Shown here: piece after piece, positions 44,701 through 51,158 of the stretch
How the letters are laid out: every line of letters starts with the position of its first letter
How positions within the stretch are numbered: the stretch's first letter is position 1
Source: Kalmanozyma brasiliensis GHG001
Lineage: Eukaryota > Basidiomycota > Ustilaginomycetes > Ustilaginales
Assembly (NCBI RefSeq): GCF_000497045.1
Contig: NW_015961954.1
Location: 434,001 to 498,000 of the forward strand
Reading direction: 5' to 3'
DNA length: 64,000 bases
The notes under the pieces: generated by a model
Told to the model about the DNA's origin: nothing
Databases searched by the model: none
What the model saw: only the letters and a program-made list of their open reading frames with translations
Program-made: the position numbers and the translations under genes

Positions 44701-45933
44701 GCCGAGGAGCTGCTTTGCGTCGATACCAGACTGGTCGCCGAGCTGAATGGACAGGAGGTGGCTTGCCGTCGAGGCTGATTCTGCACCCTTGAGCAGCTGA
44801 GAGAGATGTCGAATCAAGCTCGACTTGCCGCTGGAGGCTGGACCAGAGAGCAAGATGGGATAGTTGAGGCTGAGGCGAAGGGCGAGCTCGCTCAACGAAG
44901 GAGTGACGCCTGCGGTTTCGATGAAGCGATCCTCCGGTGATATTGAGTCGTCGAGCGTGATGCTCTGCGGGGAGCGTGCAAGCAACACACCACCAACGCA
45001 GCATACCTCGGAAGAGAGCGCGTCAGGAGAGAGAGTCACCCCTTTGCTCTCTGAGCCCTTCGCTTCATCATGCGATGGCAGGAATGCTACAGCGCGGGAT
45101 GTGACCGAAGCGCGAGCGCGTTGGATGCGCGAGAACTCTTCCACCTCGATGGTCCATGCGTTGACTCCAGCCGGTTCGAAGACGAGAGCAGCCATAGCGT
45201 CGTGACTGTACAGATCGGACGAGCCGACAGAGACTGCACCGATGCACTTGTGCGTCAATTGAAGGCGTCCTTCCTCGCTGATGCCCTGCTGCAGGGCGAA
45301 GAAGTGAAGAGCCAACAACCGTGTTGGGAGCCGAACCGAAGCATCCGAGGAGAGAGTAACGCGGTGAGCCCATAGGGCGAAATATTGTCCAATCTCGCCA
45401 GTTAGCGCATTTGGCGCCGCTGCAACGATCCTGCAGAGATCCAAGAGCGCTTGATGCTGCACGTGTGCTTGCGCTGTCGGGAGGTACTGGAGCAAGGCAA
45501 GGAAGCTGGCTTGTTGGGTGAATCGCTTGAGCGGCTCGAAGATGTCGTGAGGGAAGATGCCGACCAGGATGGCAGAAGCGTGCAGCGCCCTCAGGAGGGC
45601 TTCCGTGCTGTCTGAGGCTTGGGCTTGTCTGACGCTGCGGATGTACAGATCCAAGAGTATAGGTCGGAGCTGGGACGCAACGGGCAGAGCGCAAGTTGGA
45701 AACAAGAGCAGCTTCGAGAGGCTGTCGAGCGTAGGTGATACCGCTTCGCCGCCAGTTTTGAGTACTGCGATAGCATCCTGCAGTATCGACACGGCCTCGG
45801 GCTGGTCTGCCAGCTCATCTAGCAACACGGTGCAGCTGGTGTTAAGGTCGAGGTGCAGTGCTGAGCGCCGTGCTGGGCTGGTCGATGCCTCGCCCTGGGA
45901 GGTACCTGTTGACGCAAAGATGACGAGACCCAT
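29722..45933 (-). CDS. MDN1: Midasin, dynein-like AAA ATPase for 60S ribosome maturation
   Basis: One intronless ORF of 5403 residues from the first ATG (45933; the frame is open a few codons further but without ATG). Six Walker A loops follow in order: GPASSGKSS (364), GETGTGKTT (767), GPTSAGKTS (1223), GETGAGKTS (1526), GSPGAGKTS (1938) and GPTGSAKTS (2249), each followed by a Walker B-like block (VLLDEMNLAS in AAA5). A long helical linker leads to a D/E-rich region (about 4415-5035) and a C-terminal MIDAS/VWA domain with DDSRS at 5177-5181 (the metal motif DxSxS). Mdn1/Rea1 strips Ytm1 and Rsa4 from pre-60S particles in nucleolus and nucleoplasm. The yeast protein is about 4900 residues, so this one is somewhat longer. 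In the sixth loop Ala replaces the second Gly. It diverges from RPA12. Confidence 0.98.
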   Translation of the reverse strand: MGLVIFASTGTSQGEASTSPARRSALHLDLNTSCTVLLDELADQPEAVSILQDAIAVLKTGGEAVSPTLDSLSKLLLFPTCALPVASQLRPILLDLYIRSVRQAQASDSTEALLRALHASAILVGIFPHDIFEPLKRFTQQASFLALLQYLPTAQAHVQHQALLDLCRIVAAAPNALTGEIGQYFALWAHRVTLSSDASVRLPTRLLALHFFALQQGISEEGRLQLTHKCIGAVSVGSSDLYSHDAMAALVFEPAGVNAWTIEVEEFSRIQRARASVTSRAVAFLPSHDEAKGSESKGVTLSPDALSSEVCCVGGVLLARSPQSITLDDSISPEDRFIETAGVTPSLSELALRLSLNYPILLSGPASSGKSSLIRHLSQLLKGAESASTASHLLSIQLGDQSGIDAKQLLGSFVSSPTEPGKFEWTEGALTRAVRQGKWVVLEDIDKAGSEVLSTVARLVEQLGPTKAPGTRTTIDLGTRGKIAAGDGFALFATRSITSSVRNAASPSSATFLGSSHWSEVVIDSPTQKDVDSILRNKFPRLAHQQSRFVDRLVATWYKLQRATQPSAATSHPSTKVSVSTAGSVRTATLRDLIKWCRRVERLLSLDLETLSDPLNNPVQQEEIFIEACDIFLGSVPEAQNMSQTSAAGASQTPKVVNGKSADRYSALVELLAEELGLTGERAWWALKQRLPELSVRSSESVPNPSLDAGSSLIRVGRCELSRRRSKATAKRAAPVSRKFAMTKPSLLLLERLTVATALAEPVLLVGETGTGKTTVVQHLASLLGQPMTALNLSQQTESGDLLGAFKPLDPKIPATELHDQWSSLFARTFSSRRNARFVDAERKAFVSGKWSRLAQLWRESAKMASQRKKESAKKDADITTADTNGRSDSGSRKKRKTEQGATEGSSADVDDARAEADLDREWVELDAKARDFGLQHGSKKKNLVFSFVEGPLVKALRQGDWILLDEINLAAAETLDSLTGLLQSPTSSITLTERGDLEPIPRHPNFRLFACMNPATDVGKKDLPASLRSRFTELYVPSPDADRDALTAIVEKYIGEHALGDRGAVMDVAECYAEIRRLAQQHQLADGANQRPHFSIRTLSRALTFATDIAPQYGLRRSLWEGFIMAFTLLLDDASARVVRAIIERHTLTKAKNARAIATFVPPARKGTDDGDFVQVGPFWLPTGPAPLDPAEDYILTPSVQSKLVGLSRAALTRRFPVLIQGPTSAGKTSAVEFLARRTGHRFVRINNHEHTDIQEYIGSYASDPDSGKLSFQEGLLVKALRRGDWIVLDELNLAPTDVLEALNRLLDDNRELVIPETGEVVKPHPHFMLFATQNPPGLYAGRKVLSRAFRNRFLEIHFDDVPRAELETILTNRCKIAPSYSSRIVGVFEELQKRRQAGRVFETKQAFVTLRDLFRWGNREAVGYQQLAENGYMLIAERARRPDDKETVKEVIEKIMRVKLDVDRMYLLEGPESEATLARIGQGLGNSILKTLSNTSIVRTSAFQRLLCLVATSLRYNEPVLLVGETGAGKTSVCEVLALAFGRELHCVNCHQNTDTADLLGGQRPLRNRAALQNSAKIACIEALDALQIAHELTPESKLEDVSSFTESFLAKEARQLTALPEAQKDEARQALQDALRAVYQATALFEWQDGPLVQAMRAGDHILLDEISLADDSVLERLNSVLEPARTLVLAERATSSSQLNSESDLSASQITGADGFQVLATMNPGGDYGKKELSPALRNRFTEIWVPHVDIRADLIQIINAQWKDASLSAWTEPIIDFSDWFIHQIGGRDQSGLGLRDLLTWASFMNELAVNDLLDLALAFAHGASLTIIDGLGALPATAAMTAAGLSQLRDRCLTKVAELIAPQEYDPKLSSLFEVEVSDERLRIGPFMISRGSLGLASQASSFSFGAKTSASNAMRVLRALSVPGKSVLLEGSPGAGKTSLITALAAGAGRPLTRINLSDQTELVDLFGSDMPLEGGGPGEFAWRDAAFLTAMQQGEWVLLDEMNLASQTVLEGLNSCLDHRGTVYVPELGRSFTKHPNFRIFAAQNPHHQGGGRKGLPKSFLNRFIKVHIEELTGDDILAISSHLYPNFDVDRLQQMIRFNFELHHEVVVRHSFGRIGAPWEFNLRDLMRWLDLLHTDLGLNKLGDPIEHLASLYVLRFRTPADRQAARELYRKAFGVSSHIDSHIVPTLTPSQVRIGHAVMQRKPSLSADKQRLVLLPGQLPALEALIDCVHKEWLAILVGPTGSAKTSIVRLLAQLAGARLEEFHMNSGTDTMDLIGTFEQYDPLARSRHVLSTLLLEMQRCSEAVASHNTDRFAAFTAARNVLEAVTQTSGAAVLPESLSQAIEAVQAAAGPVGGESLNAAIEEALAVATQMAQSSADTQKATGRFEWIDGPLLRALQEGHWLMLDNANLCSASVLDRLNSLFEVNGSLVISERGVVDGKVPVVRPHPNFRVFMCLDPRHGELSRAMRNRGIEIALLPQQKAASSDVERLTQLCGGGSTSAAVTSAPAQRVLMDVSLHAQMLQRGLNESDALEAGEMLVAQHRDAAIWTSSQLTLTNSSLASSALPLYLTEGEERASEAAASLLVRLSPPKALMLTRQVMARSSPSVSNDTSALLQELVSSPALLLSSMQVLQHCLVDTQRISLGLADHFALDLRYDDNVFQLLEAQGVPSQAVHVLLAAMLQRIGAQKIIEGASAKRAQDLSILEGSARLSSTAMVHDEDQATTAVRNVFPLIIAVHRMVLAAMQGGRSAILPASALRQVALLLRSAEYMQSLCTSTELDFSSIQILVRFMSDLLREISAAGVESDANLVETIDLLGGSLQLTSGKALFPIWSLLGADEGMQTNLYRLICDEAMSLPTGVAGDLLKNALDVAATLCAAGKQSAASSELRDLMQLGWQTLKLLRSAGHKAAQGPDQHAAGTTTTDRAEATLLNLAEVSTKTHDLFSGAQASRMKLIVHLLEAHASPSMQAAAAPFKAALWASDHGSEPSKALLADFSWMRRLWPVEVGQTSTSDGPAILLRPSALQTLLGSRFGTRSLLEKSLHDASVGRMIKSVGAALPASSASRADKLVGALVRFVCIVSETLYTAALKDLPEHDLPTAKRMQSLEECSTVLKRVLGGTQRLADSTAAALTDWLVVLEGDLLPALSNPNGGQDAQLLGRAWISVALIMLQLYLPNVALDPIVARRTMAEFGDFCRVQLESAMGLEIYAESIVTGGTENRVIRDLRAQIDETRVQLKTQGGDRAQAWRKPNLKLLSQFYRETSSFLREVVTAERVADLVRALTDEPSEQAEQREASLQASVLSFGDRLRKTFAELRDMVEPIIASLLQLQMGLRLVRQAARIASAPVDVQQRGTIVEALVTFPTAHSSILLRQADFTGQLQARSDISASLLIASTTSVAYDHASLGVNVLESPDTLRNISRSYERIFQLWALDRERAKREEEEAVSLYKSRKIEESIEMDAEAEEKEFHALFPEYDDDVLDGPRPVAGANGQEQSKHKGMLLPPPRFATVLSAHLAIFGPPSRKAAADLYQQERDSLVTKLVRKHHEDWPEAIDQVGAAFGLSAAIDDQLASSQTAKDFNFYLDARPAEVRKATAIIEELRTRLGVLIQEWPEQMVLQHIRDRCDAMLRLDAASPVAKMLSALEQLLTHTEDWEGFASSQTSIQANRERISAQIIEWRRLELSCWAELLNTQARNFENELGEWWFRVYEILIRGTRAASADGAESFKSHVEQLIDAVDQFVRSSPLGQFESRLSLLESYGRFIDHLVRLAPPKESQGLKEVGMVLQNVTTFFRQFDERISGTLQSQRAVLEKDIRSFIKLASWKDINIHALKQSAQKTHRQLHKTLRKFRDILRQPVDPMLASHLDALTRREIPSLHIESRSLRNGLDISEESSEAWAQAVSFASLNKAAPEHIRNVAKTLAVLQKMADDRLWPTLLRPTTSAAGVAELADEIVDRQQQLAKLTPAFSKEDNEKSIKNLTARKRKAWSDLLKELRRIGLSSFVKTDMAAMNQSVMHIYTRPALLAACPASLSEEPFSTLERLFFRLLAALPKVRDSLQSHSPDLSTSELQRGINYIEHITHLVLQERDRMFDELRSLATLEQLTGRMRDLHAAKLGAATRASRATPFRALADFLARLANALDEIKTQAPKFLATSAFPAVLGETLTGRLPALVVELTKAASHLEKIAKTALAQDKDGLFFLTEQDCSAIDAARKLVGDLERDLHDHVQILPALESLLHPVWKWTADSLPLFERCLATLDAPLKGAAIPEDLVQQAGTVISAVLQVAQDVRRSGASSSASTAEASADSLSDKIVTTELQTLQTQQAMLRTSSVLAEVSKFLLLAQQLPRTPDSETLVQVQLTTVYPFLHEYSELLRAHLLSSAHFSRSLLKLDHTLCHLMTALASKGFCKPPEESTDDAEGGEDGEQLEGGTGLADGSGAKDITDQMEDEDEIEELQKDDPADEGEEGDKTEREKNAKEADQVDGEMEDVSADEGDGSDQEEGEDGEQPEDAVGDVDPLDPNAVDEKVWDGNDEDEDDKKDAPEDQTNKDLGANDADGKDADSVPKADDAAAADDKQQERPSDGARDEQQQADKKQDQTDADADQQEGAEDQDTSEPEEREGEEGEGAEEEENDEAEVQGEGGGRQLDQEAEQGENLDLDEDLNMDGSDADSNGDRDDDEDGLDDLSDIEQMPDDRREDKVDDKGMDDLMDDQPDASTEDNKQAEETAEGEAAEEEPEDNTKVDKDEGEDAMDEDGEEDGPEVDSKQDRTAQEDSAGGQQDQLDPFDIDAVDQGADQGGQDESATQQQSSRSQRGRRVDASKDQSQADQGLDVDDAADSAPQEQADQPPPAGQQGARAPQAERDEIAGDADQEGEAEADPNPLRRMGDALEQFRRKMQEIQKAQQEEEQVSGDKAEHDGEGLPEDTDVEHVANDDDAEMQALGAAQEQDEVRKLGDLGIEDEDESLGAKPRGQDVNEQEEAEQREPQPLPDQPVKEEQKQTADGLQKAFMPSDLKASSSLTAEQEALLDRDGDANMADELDVKKEDSDEEAMTPLPDDVRREADDEVQAELEAFRTASSEERLARAGDLWRSYASLTADLAFSLCEQLRLILAPTLATRLNGDFRTGKRLNMRKIVPFIASDFAKDKIWLRRTKPSSREYQVMLAIDDSRSMAESRSAHLAYQTLALVTGALSRLEVGDVSICRFGEDVDSLHDFGRGSFSDQNGAHVIDRLGFTQRKTNVLRLVEKSLEVLGEARASRSSSSASQGGDLWQLEIIISDGICQDHAKLRSLLRRAAEQRVMLVFVVIDSLSPPPASGTSTPTPGTQQQRSSILDMTNASYTTDANGRLQLKMERYMDTFPFDYYVVVREVEALPEVLSATLRQWVEKIRETES

Positions 45934-46442
45934 CTTTTTCGTCGCCGATGGCAAAGAGCCTGCTTTCTATGAGCAATGGGAAGTGCCGGTCATGCGATGG
46001 TGTAGAGAAGCTGGCAAAGTTGACCAGCGTTCCGAAGAATCACCTGTCGGAAAGCGCGCGATGTAGCAAGTGTATGACCTTGGATAGTCAGGCTCGTTCT
46101 TCCCGCTGATATGCTGCTGATGCGATGGGGATGTGACGTCGTGATCGGTCCGATGGCTATGTCAGATGATGTTGACGAGACTCAGCCAAAGCGGATGATC
46201 CGTAGAACCCTTTCAAAGATGTTTCGGTTCTTCCTAAACTTTTTGCGTTGCCTGTCCTCCACCGTCCTAAGATGAAATTTTGCTTGACTGAGCTGCTCTT
46301 GCAAAAAAGTTCAGGGTCGAAAAAAGTGGGGAGCTCCGACTTCCGAGGTTCAAGTTGAACTTTTTTGTCCAAGTCTTCCTGCTGGACGACATCAATGAAT
46401 CCTTACCTTCTTCATCCTGCTCCTCATCCTGCTTCTTTCAAG
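45934..46442. promoter_or_regulatory. Divergent promoter, MDN1 / RPA12
   Basis: 509 bases between start codons of two ribosome-production genes. Near the RPA12 side CAAAAAAGTTCA (46302-46313) is repeated exactly in inverse as TGAACTTTTTTG (46356-46367), and GTTCAAGTTGAAC (46348-46360) is itself a palindrome around a central G. Related runs occur near 46225 and 46320. Likely regulatory, unproven. Confidence 0.55.
46302..46367. repeat. 12-bp perfect inverted repeat in MDN1/RPA12 promoter
   Basis: Arms 46302-46313 and 46356-46367 with 42 bases between them; sits 76-141 nt upstream of the RPA12 ATG. Confidence 0.75.
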
Positions 46443-46918
46443 ATGTCGGCGCTTCCAGGTGTGTATCAGACCGGACTCTTTCCGCTCGCTCCGATGGCTC
46501 TTTGCTGACAGTCAAACGTGTGGATCGCCTCTCTGCCTCAACAGACAAGATCGGCTCGCTACTGTTCTGCCCCAACTGCGGTTCGTTGCTCGACGTCCCC
46601 GGCGACGAGGATTTCATCAAGTGCGCTCCCTGCGGTGCCGTTCAGAATGCAAAAGTGTACGACAACCTCTCCATCGTCACCCGCTCTCACGCATCAGCAT
46701 TCCCATCAGCACTCCGACAGAAGCGTCAACTCGTCAACACAGCAGCTGCCCTCGGCGACGACCAGAAGCCACAGGAAGCCACCATCAAGGAGAAATGCCC
46801 CGGGTGCGGCAACGACGAGATGAACTTCCACACCCTCCAGCTTCGCTCTGCAGACGAAGGCACAACCGTCTTCTACGACTGCCCCAAGTGCGGATATAAG
46901 TTCAGCCAGAACAACTGA
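46443..46918 (+). CDS. RPA12: RNA polymerase I subunit A12.2 (one intron)
   Basis: Exon 1 46443-46458 (only 16 nt), intron 46459-46544 (GTGTGT...ACAG, 86 nt, phase 1), exon 2 46545-46918; 129 residues, the usual size. Splicing gives MSALPDKIGSLLFCPNCG, matching the family start. Two zinc ribbons: CPNC...CAPC at the N-terminus and CPGC...CPKC at the C-terminus, the latter with HTLQLRSADEGTTVFY carrying the acidic DE pair of the TFIIS-like loop that enters the active site. A12.2 supports RNA cleavage, proofreading and termination by Pol I in the nucleolus. Converges with ATG7, 134 bases between stops. Exon 2 alone is open in frame further upstream, but that frame lacks the family N-terminus. 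Confidence 0.95.
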
Positions 46919-47052
46919 GCGCCCTGTCACGCTCCCAACAGCATCTTTTCACGTCTTTGCATCTCTTTCGATTCGACCGCAGTGTATTACTATCCTCCCG
47001 CCTTTTGCAATTCTGTTGAACAACACAGTCAACTTTCTCTTTCGCAAGCCGC

Positions 47053-49275
47053 TCAGAAGCCGTCCTCCTCGTCATCCTCGACATCCCAATCTACCGCAGC
47101 CTCCAGCTCTTCCGCCTCCTTATACATCTGATCGAGACCCGTCAGCTGCTCCAGATACTTGTCCTCGTTGAACGCCTTTAGCAGCATCTCGAAGCCTATC
47201 GAGCGGTATGCTTCCACCACGGAGGCGCTGCAGCCGGTACAGCGGTCGTACGCCTGGCCCACCACTCGCAGCGTGTTGAACTGCGCTAGAAAGCCGCGAA
47301 GCTGGTGTGGGACAATGCCGAGAACGGTGCTTGCGTCTGCGATCGCCTGCGCATCTTCCACGCTCTGCTTCGATGTTTCGCCGGCGGTGGCGGGTGCATG
47401 GACTCCAAGATCGTGCTGCAGCACAGAAACCATCAGTTCGACGGCGGACGCGCCCGCGATGGCAGCTAGACCAGGCCTTGTCACCGTGCACATCTGGTCC
47501 AGCGTTCGATCGGTGAGCGAGTCGGATGGCGCCACCACATCATTGCAGAAGTAGCAGCCCAGACGACCGTGCCAGCTCGAACTTGCGTCCTTGCCTGCAC
47601 CCGTGCCGTCTGTCGATGCCGGGGGAGCACCGTGACGCATGACGAGGTAGCTGTCGAAGCCCAGCGCAGCGTTGATGACCAGCTTCGACTTTGCAGCACC
47701 CAGCAGCGTCGGCAGCCATCTGCTCTCCCTCGAGTCCATCAGCAGGTAGATCACATGGTGCTCGTCCACCAGCTTCTCCAGCCTTTCTACATCCGCTTTG
47801 GCCTGCTCCTCCATATTGGACGAGACCGGATGTCCTGGCATGGGAATGCTGAGGCTGACCCCCTTCGCCTCGACACCCGGATAGATGCGCTGCAACCTCT
47901 TTGCAGCACACTCGGCCTTGGGCTGTCCACCTTCCAAGCAATCCTCAAAGTCGAACAGCGGCTGTCGTACCGGATTCGAAAATGAAACCTTGGCTGAGTC
48001 GACCAGCGTGATCTGCCGTACACCCCAGCCAAGCAAGGCTCGCGCTACGTAGCAGCCTAGTGTGCCGGCACCTAGCAGAAGGCAGCGTGTGCTTTGGATC
48101 GTCTCGAGCTTGATCTCGGGCATGATCCGCCATCGCATGAGCTTGAGGTTGAGATCGACCGCCTGATCTGCTAGCTTCTTTGGATCCATCAGTGGTCCGA
48201 GATCGGCCACTTTGGGCGCCAGCTTGCCTTGAACGTTGCGTTCCCAGCCGACGCCACTCGGTTCTTGTGGGTTGTTCGGCTTGCTTGTGATCCTCGTCGC
48301 CCTTCCTTGCACCTCGAGCCCCGCAGTCGAGGCGCCATCGGTCGATTGTGATGCGGGCAGACGTACTTGACCGACCACGCTCCTCGACTGATCAGGCGAC
48401 AATGAGCCAGAGCTTTGTGCGAGATCGTCCTTCCAGCAGATGATTTGAGCGTGTTCGACGCCAAAGCGGGCCTGTAGGTACGCTAGCAGGTTGCGCAATG
48501 GCCAGCCAGGGGTCTGCACCGCGCCTGATGGATCCACAAAGCCGATGTACCGTTCGGTTTCCGGCACTCCGTCGAAGAAGGCAGCGTATGAGGATATCCT
48601 GGCGCACTGAGCATCTGTGCCACTGGAGATCTTGAAGAGGAAGAAGCCTCTCCCTGCACTCTGCTGCTGAAGCCAAGTTGAAAGCACGCCACAACGGGCA
48701 GCGTCCAGTGTTGATGAGATCGGCTTCCATGGATCCTTGCCATCCTCGATGATCTCCCATGGCGGGTTGGTCACCAGAGCAGGGTAGGCAAACCAGTAGT
48801 AGAACTTGAACTTTTTGAGGTCCGCGAACGTGAGCGCCAGAAAGGTGGTCAAAAAGATCTCGGGTTCCTCCTCATCGCTTGTCAATCTTTTCCAGATGTC
48901 TTGCAGAGTGTCGTCAAAGATGGCCTGCTTGTCGGCATTGCGGAAAGCCTCGACCGTGTTGAAGTTTTTCAGAAAGCCACGGGCGCTTATCGCGGACGAT
49001 GACTGAGCTGTGATGGCAGATGTGGACGGCTGATTGGCCGAGTGCTGCGTTGCATCCGAGCGCTGGAGACTTGCAGCGTCCAAGCTGATCTGACTCCCAA
49101 GCGAGACCGACGCTCCCGTCTGACGATCGAGAATCACCTTTCCAGCCGTGTACTGGGCCTTGATTTGGACCGCCTCATCGCTGAGCTGAAGCTTGTCGAT
49201 CTTGAGCGACGAGAGCTCCTGCCAGAATGTTGGGTGGATGCTGGTGCTGAAGGGCGCGAATTTGAGGATCGCCAT
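47053..49275 (-). CDS. ATG7: Autophagy E1-like enzyme Atg7
   Basis: 740 residues from MAILKFAPFSTSIHPTFW, which is the conserved Atg7 start; the frame continues 61 codons upstream without family character. The N-terminal domain (about 1-320) binds Atg3/Atg10; the C-terminal adenylation domain has the nucleotide-binding LLLGAGTLGCYVARALLGWG (GxGxxG near residue 400; shown in full only as this 20-residue motif), DSAKVSFSNPVRQPLF, and the catalytic cysteine in CTVTRPG (Cys596). The acidic C-terminal tail (DWDVEDDEEDGF) matches the segment that docks Atg8. Atg7 activates Atg8 and Atg12 with ATP and hands them to Atg3 and Atg10 for autophagosome formation. Single exon. Lies tail to head with CEG1. 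Confidence 0.95.
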   Translation of the reverse strand: MAILKFAPFSTSIHPTFWQELSSLKIDKLQLSDEAVQIKAQYTAGKVILDRQTGASVSLGSQISLDAASLQRSDATQHSANQPSTSAITAQSSSAISARGFLKNFNTVEAFRNADKQAIFDDTLQDIWKRLTSDEEEPEIFLTTFLALTFADLKKFKFYYWFAYPALVTNPPWEIIEDGKDPWKPISSTLDAARCGVLSTWLQQQSAGRGFFLFKISSGTDAQCARISSYAAFFDGVPETERYIGFVDPSGAVQTPGWPLRNLLAYLQARFGVEHAQIICWKDDLAQSSGSLSPDQSRSVVGQVRLPASQSTDGASTAGLEVQGRATRITSKPNNPQEPSGVGWERNVQGKLAPKVADLGPLMDPKKLADQAVDLNLKLMRWRIMPEIKLETIQSTRCLLLGAGTLGCYVARALLGWGVRQITLVDSAKVSFSNPVRQPLFDFEDCLEGGQPKAECAAKRLQRIYPGVEAKGVSLSIPMPGHPVSSNMEEQAKADVERLEKLVDEHHVIYLLMDSRESRWLPTLLGAAKSKLVINAALGFDSYLVMRHGAPPASTDGTGAGKDASSSWHGRLGCYFCNDVVAPSDSLTDRTLDQMCTVTRPGLAAIAGASAVELMVSVLQHDLGVHAPATAGETSKQSVEDAQAIADASTVLGIVPHQLRGFLAQFNTLRVVGQAYDRCTGCSASVVEAYRSIGFEMLLKAFNEDKYLEQLTGLDQMYKEAEELEAAVDWDVEDDEEDGF

Positions 49276-49745
49276 CGAGAAGAACCCTTGGTCGGTCAGG
49301 ACTATATGTGGAGTGTGACGTGGTGAACTGAAAGTGGATGGTGGCGCAGGTGATAGTCGAAAGAGCGGGAGCGTAGTCATGAGGTCAGGGTCTTGGTCAG
49401 GGTCCAGCGCAGCCGACCTCTTCTGGCTCGTGCTCAGCCATCGGAAAATTAGCCCCACGTCGTGGCTTCACTTCCTCTCGCTTTTGAGATCCTCTGCCTC
49501 CCATTGACGAAGTGCTCGAATCATGGGAGGTTGTGCGATCATCAGAACAGCACTCATACCAGACTTGTGAGCGACCTCGAATGAGTGTCGCCAGTTAACC
49601 CTTGCGAGAAATGAGGGAGAAAAAGGAGGCGCTAAAAATACAACAGAAAACGGTGAAGTTGAGATGCAAAGGAGTGAAGAGATGCTATGGACTGTTCAGG
49701 CCCCAGGAATGGCAAGCTTCGATGCCTTTCGCTAATCCGTGAAGA
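49276..49745. promoter_or_regulatory. Intergenic, CEG1 3' end and ATG7 promoter
   Basis: 470 bases between two minus-strand genes. AT-rich run (AAAAATACAACAGAAAA) near 49633 probably belongs to the CEG1 3' end. No other feature. Confidence 0.5.
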
Positions 49746-51158
49746 TCACCTCCGAATCAGACCAGGAGGACCACCCGAGACGAGCGGCGGCGCTTTGCCT
49801 TTGATGCCTTGGTAAGCCATGCCACCGAATGGCAAAGATGGGTCGTATGACCTTGACCCGTTGGTCTGGGTAGGACCAGGCTGTCGATTAGAGGCCGGAA
49901 GAGACGATGCTGAAGTGGGCGCTGGTGCCTGTCCTGCCTCTTGTCGTCGTTTCTCCCTCTCTGCCGTCTTCCAAGCTGCACGGATAGCAGGGGCCGCTGT
50001 GACGAGCTCGTCGGCTTCGACGCCATCTCGGATCGACTTGAGGATCTTTTCGACGATCGATCGATGGTTGCCGTGATGCTTGTCGTCTCGAATACGCATC
50101 ATCCTCCATCGTGGCGGCAGGGAAAGTCCCTGCGAGAGGTAAGGTTCCGTCGCAGGTTGCGTATCAACCGTCCATACACATTCGACGATGCGGTCATCGA
50201 ACTGCTCGCCGGATTCGACCATCTGCCTCCACTCTTCTGGCTCCACCCACAGCTCGTCGAAGAACTCGTAGTCTTCGTCTCCGGAGCCGCCAAGATATTG
50301 ATGCAGCTCGAAGAATGGCATGACGGACAGATTCGGAAGGTTGCCGCGGGGGTCGCGTTCCAGATCTGGTGGGAAGCGCATGACGAGTTTGAAGTCGATC
50401 GTGTTCTCGTTTGGCGGCTTCCACTTGAGAATCTTGGGATCGGTGCCCATCACGTAGCCGCTGTTGAGGCAGGTGAAGATGAGACCGTCGTTACCGTGCA
50501 GCAGGTTGGGCACGGTCTCGTAGAGTACCATCTGAATGCCGTAGGCCAAGTCCATCTTTTTGACCAGCACATCAAAAGGGCGTCGAGCTGCTGCTGCTGG
50601 GTTGCGTTTGAGGTAATCGACGTAGGGAGGATAGACGAAGCTCTTCAGTCGACCGTATCGCTTGCTGAGCGGTCGATTGGCGAGAAGCTCACGGTCCAGC
50701 ACGATCAGATCGAAGAGCAGCAGCACGAGTTTCTGCTTGCCACTGGCATCCGTATCGAGGACCAGCTCTCCGTCCATGAGCGTATGGTTGCGCATGCCAT
50801 TGACGCGGGCCACTTCTGGATCCTTGGGCATGTGATGCGGAAAGACGACGCCCTCCACCTTGTAGTAGTCGTTCTTGCGGTCGATCATGAAAACTTCCTG
50901 GACACCAGTAGACGAAGGAATGACAATGAGGATCAGAACTCGTTGCCCATCCGACTTTTCGCAGACCCAGTAGTCCTCGGACTGCAGGAGGTCGATGGAT
51001 GACTTCTCGAACGAGACCGGCTGGGCGCCTGGGAAACGGGCGTGGTTGAGACGACAGAGGTCGCGAACATGATCACGAAGGAAGTTGAGGATCTGTGGGT
51101 CTTCGACCTTGCGTCCGGGAACGTTGGGAACGCTGGCAGCATGGCCGAGCGGCGCCAT
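49746..51158 (-). CDS. CEG1: mRNA capping enzyme guanylyltransferase
   Basis: 470 residues, single exon. Covalent nucleotidyltransferase motifs are all present: motif I EKSDGQR with catalytic Lys68, motif III LMDGELVLD, motif IIIa/IV NDGLIFTC, motif V LKWKPPNENTIDF and motif VI RIRDDKHHGN in the OB domain. The protein lacks a triphosphatase domain, as in fungi where Cet1/Pct1 is separate. It transfers GMP from GTP to the 5' end of nascent Pol II transcripts in the nucleus. The last 70 residues are Pro/Ser/Gln-rich and probably disordered. Start at MAPLGHAAS is the only plausible ATG. Confidence 0.95.
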   Translation of the reverse strand: MAPLGHAASVPNVPGRKVEDPQILNFLRDHVRDLCRLNHARFPGAQPVSFEKSSIDLLQSEDYWVCEKSDGQRVLILIVIPSSTGVQEVFMIDRKNDYYKVEGVVFPHHMPKDPEVARVNGMRNHTLMDGELVLDTDASGKQKLVLLLFDLIVLDRELLANRPLSKRYGRLKSFVYPPYVDYLKRNPAAAARRPFDVLVKKMDLAYGIQMVLYETVPNLLHGNDGLIFTCLNSGYVMGTDPKILKWKPPNENTIDFKLVMRFPPDLERDPRGNLPNLSVMPFFELHQYLGGSGDEDYEFFDELWVEPEEWRQMVESGEQFDDRIVECVWTVDTQPATEPYLSQGLSLPPRWRMMRIRDDKHHGNHRSIVEKILKSIRDGVEADELVTAAPAIRAAWKTAEREKRRQEAGQAPAPTSASSLPASNRQPGPTQTNGSRSYDPSLPFGGMAYQGIKGKAPPLVSGGPPGLIRR

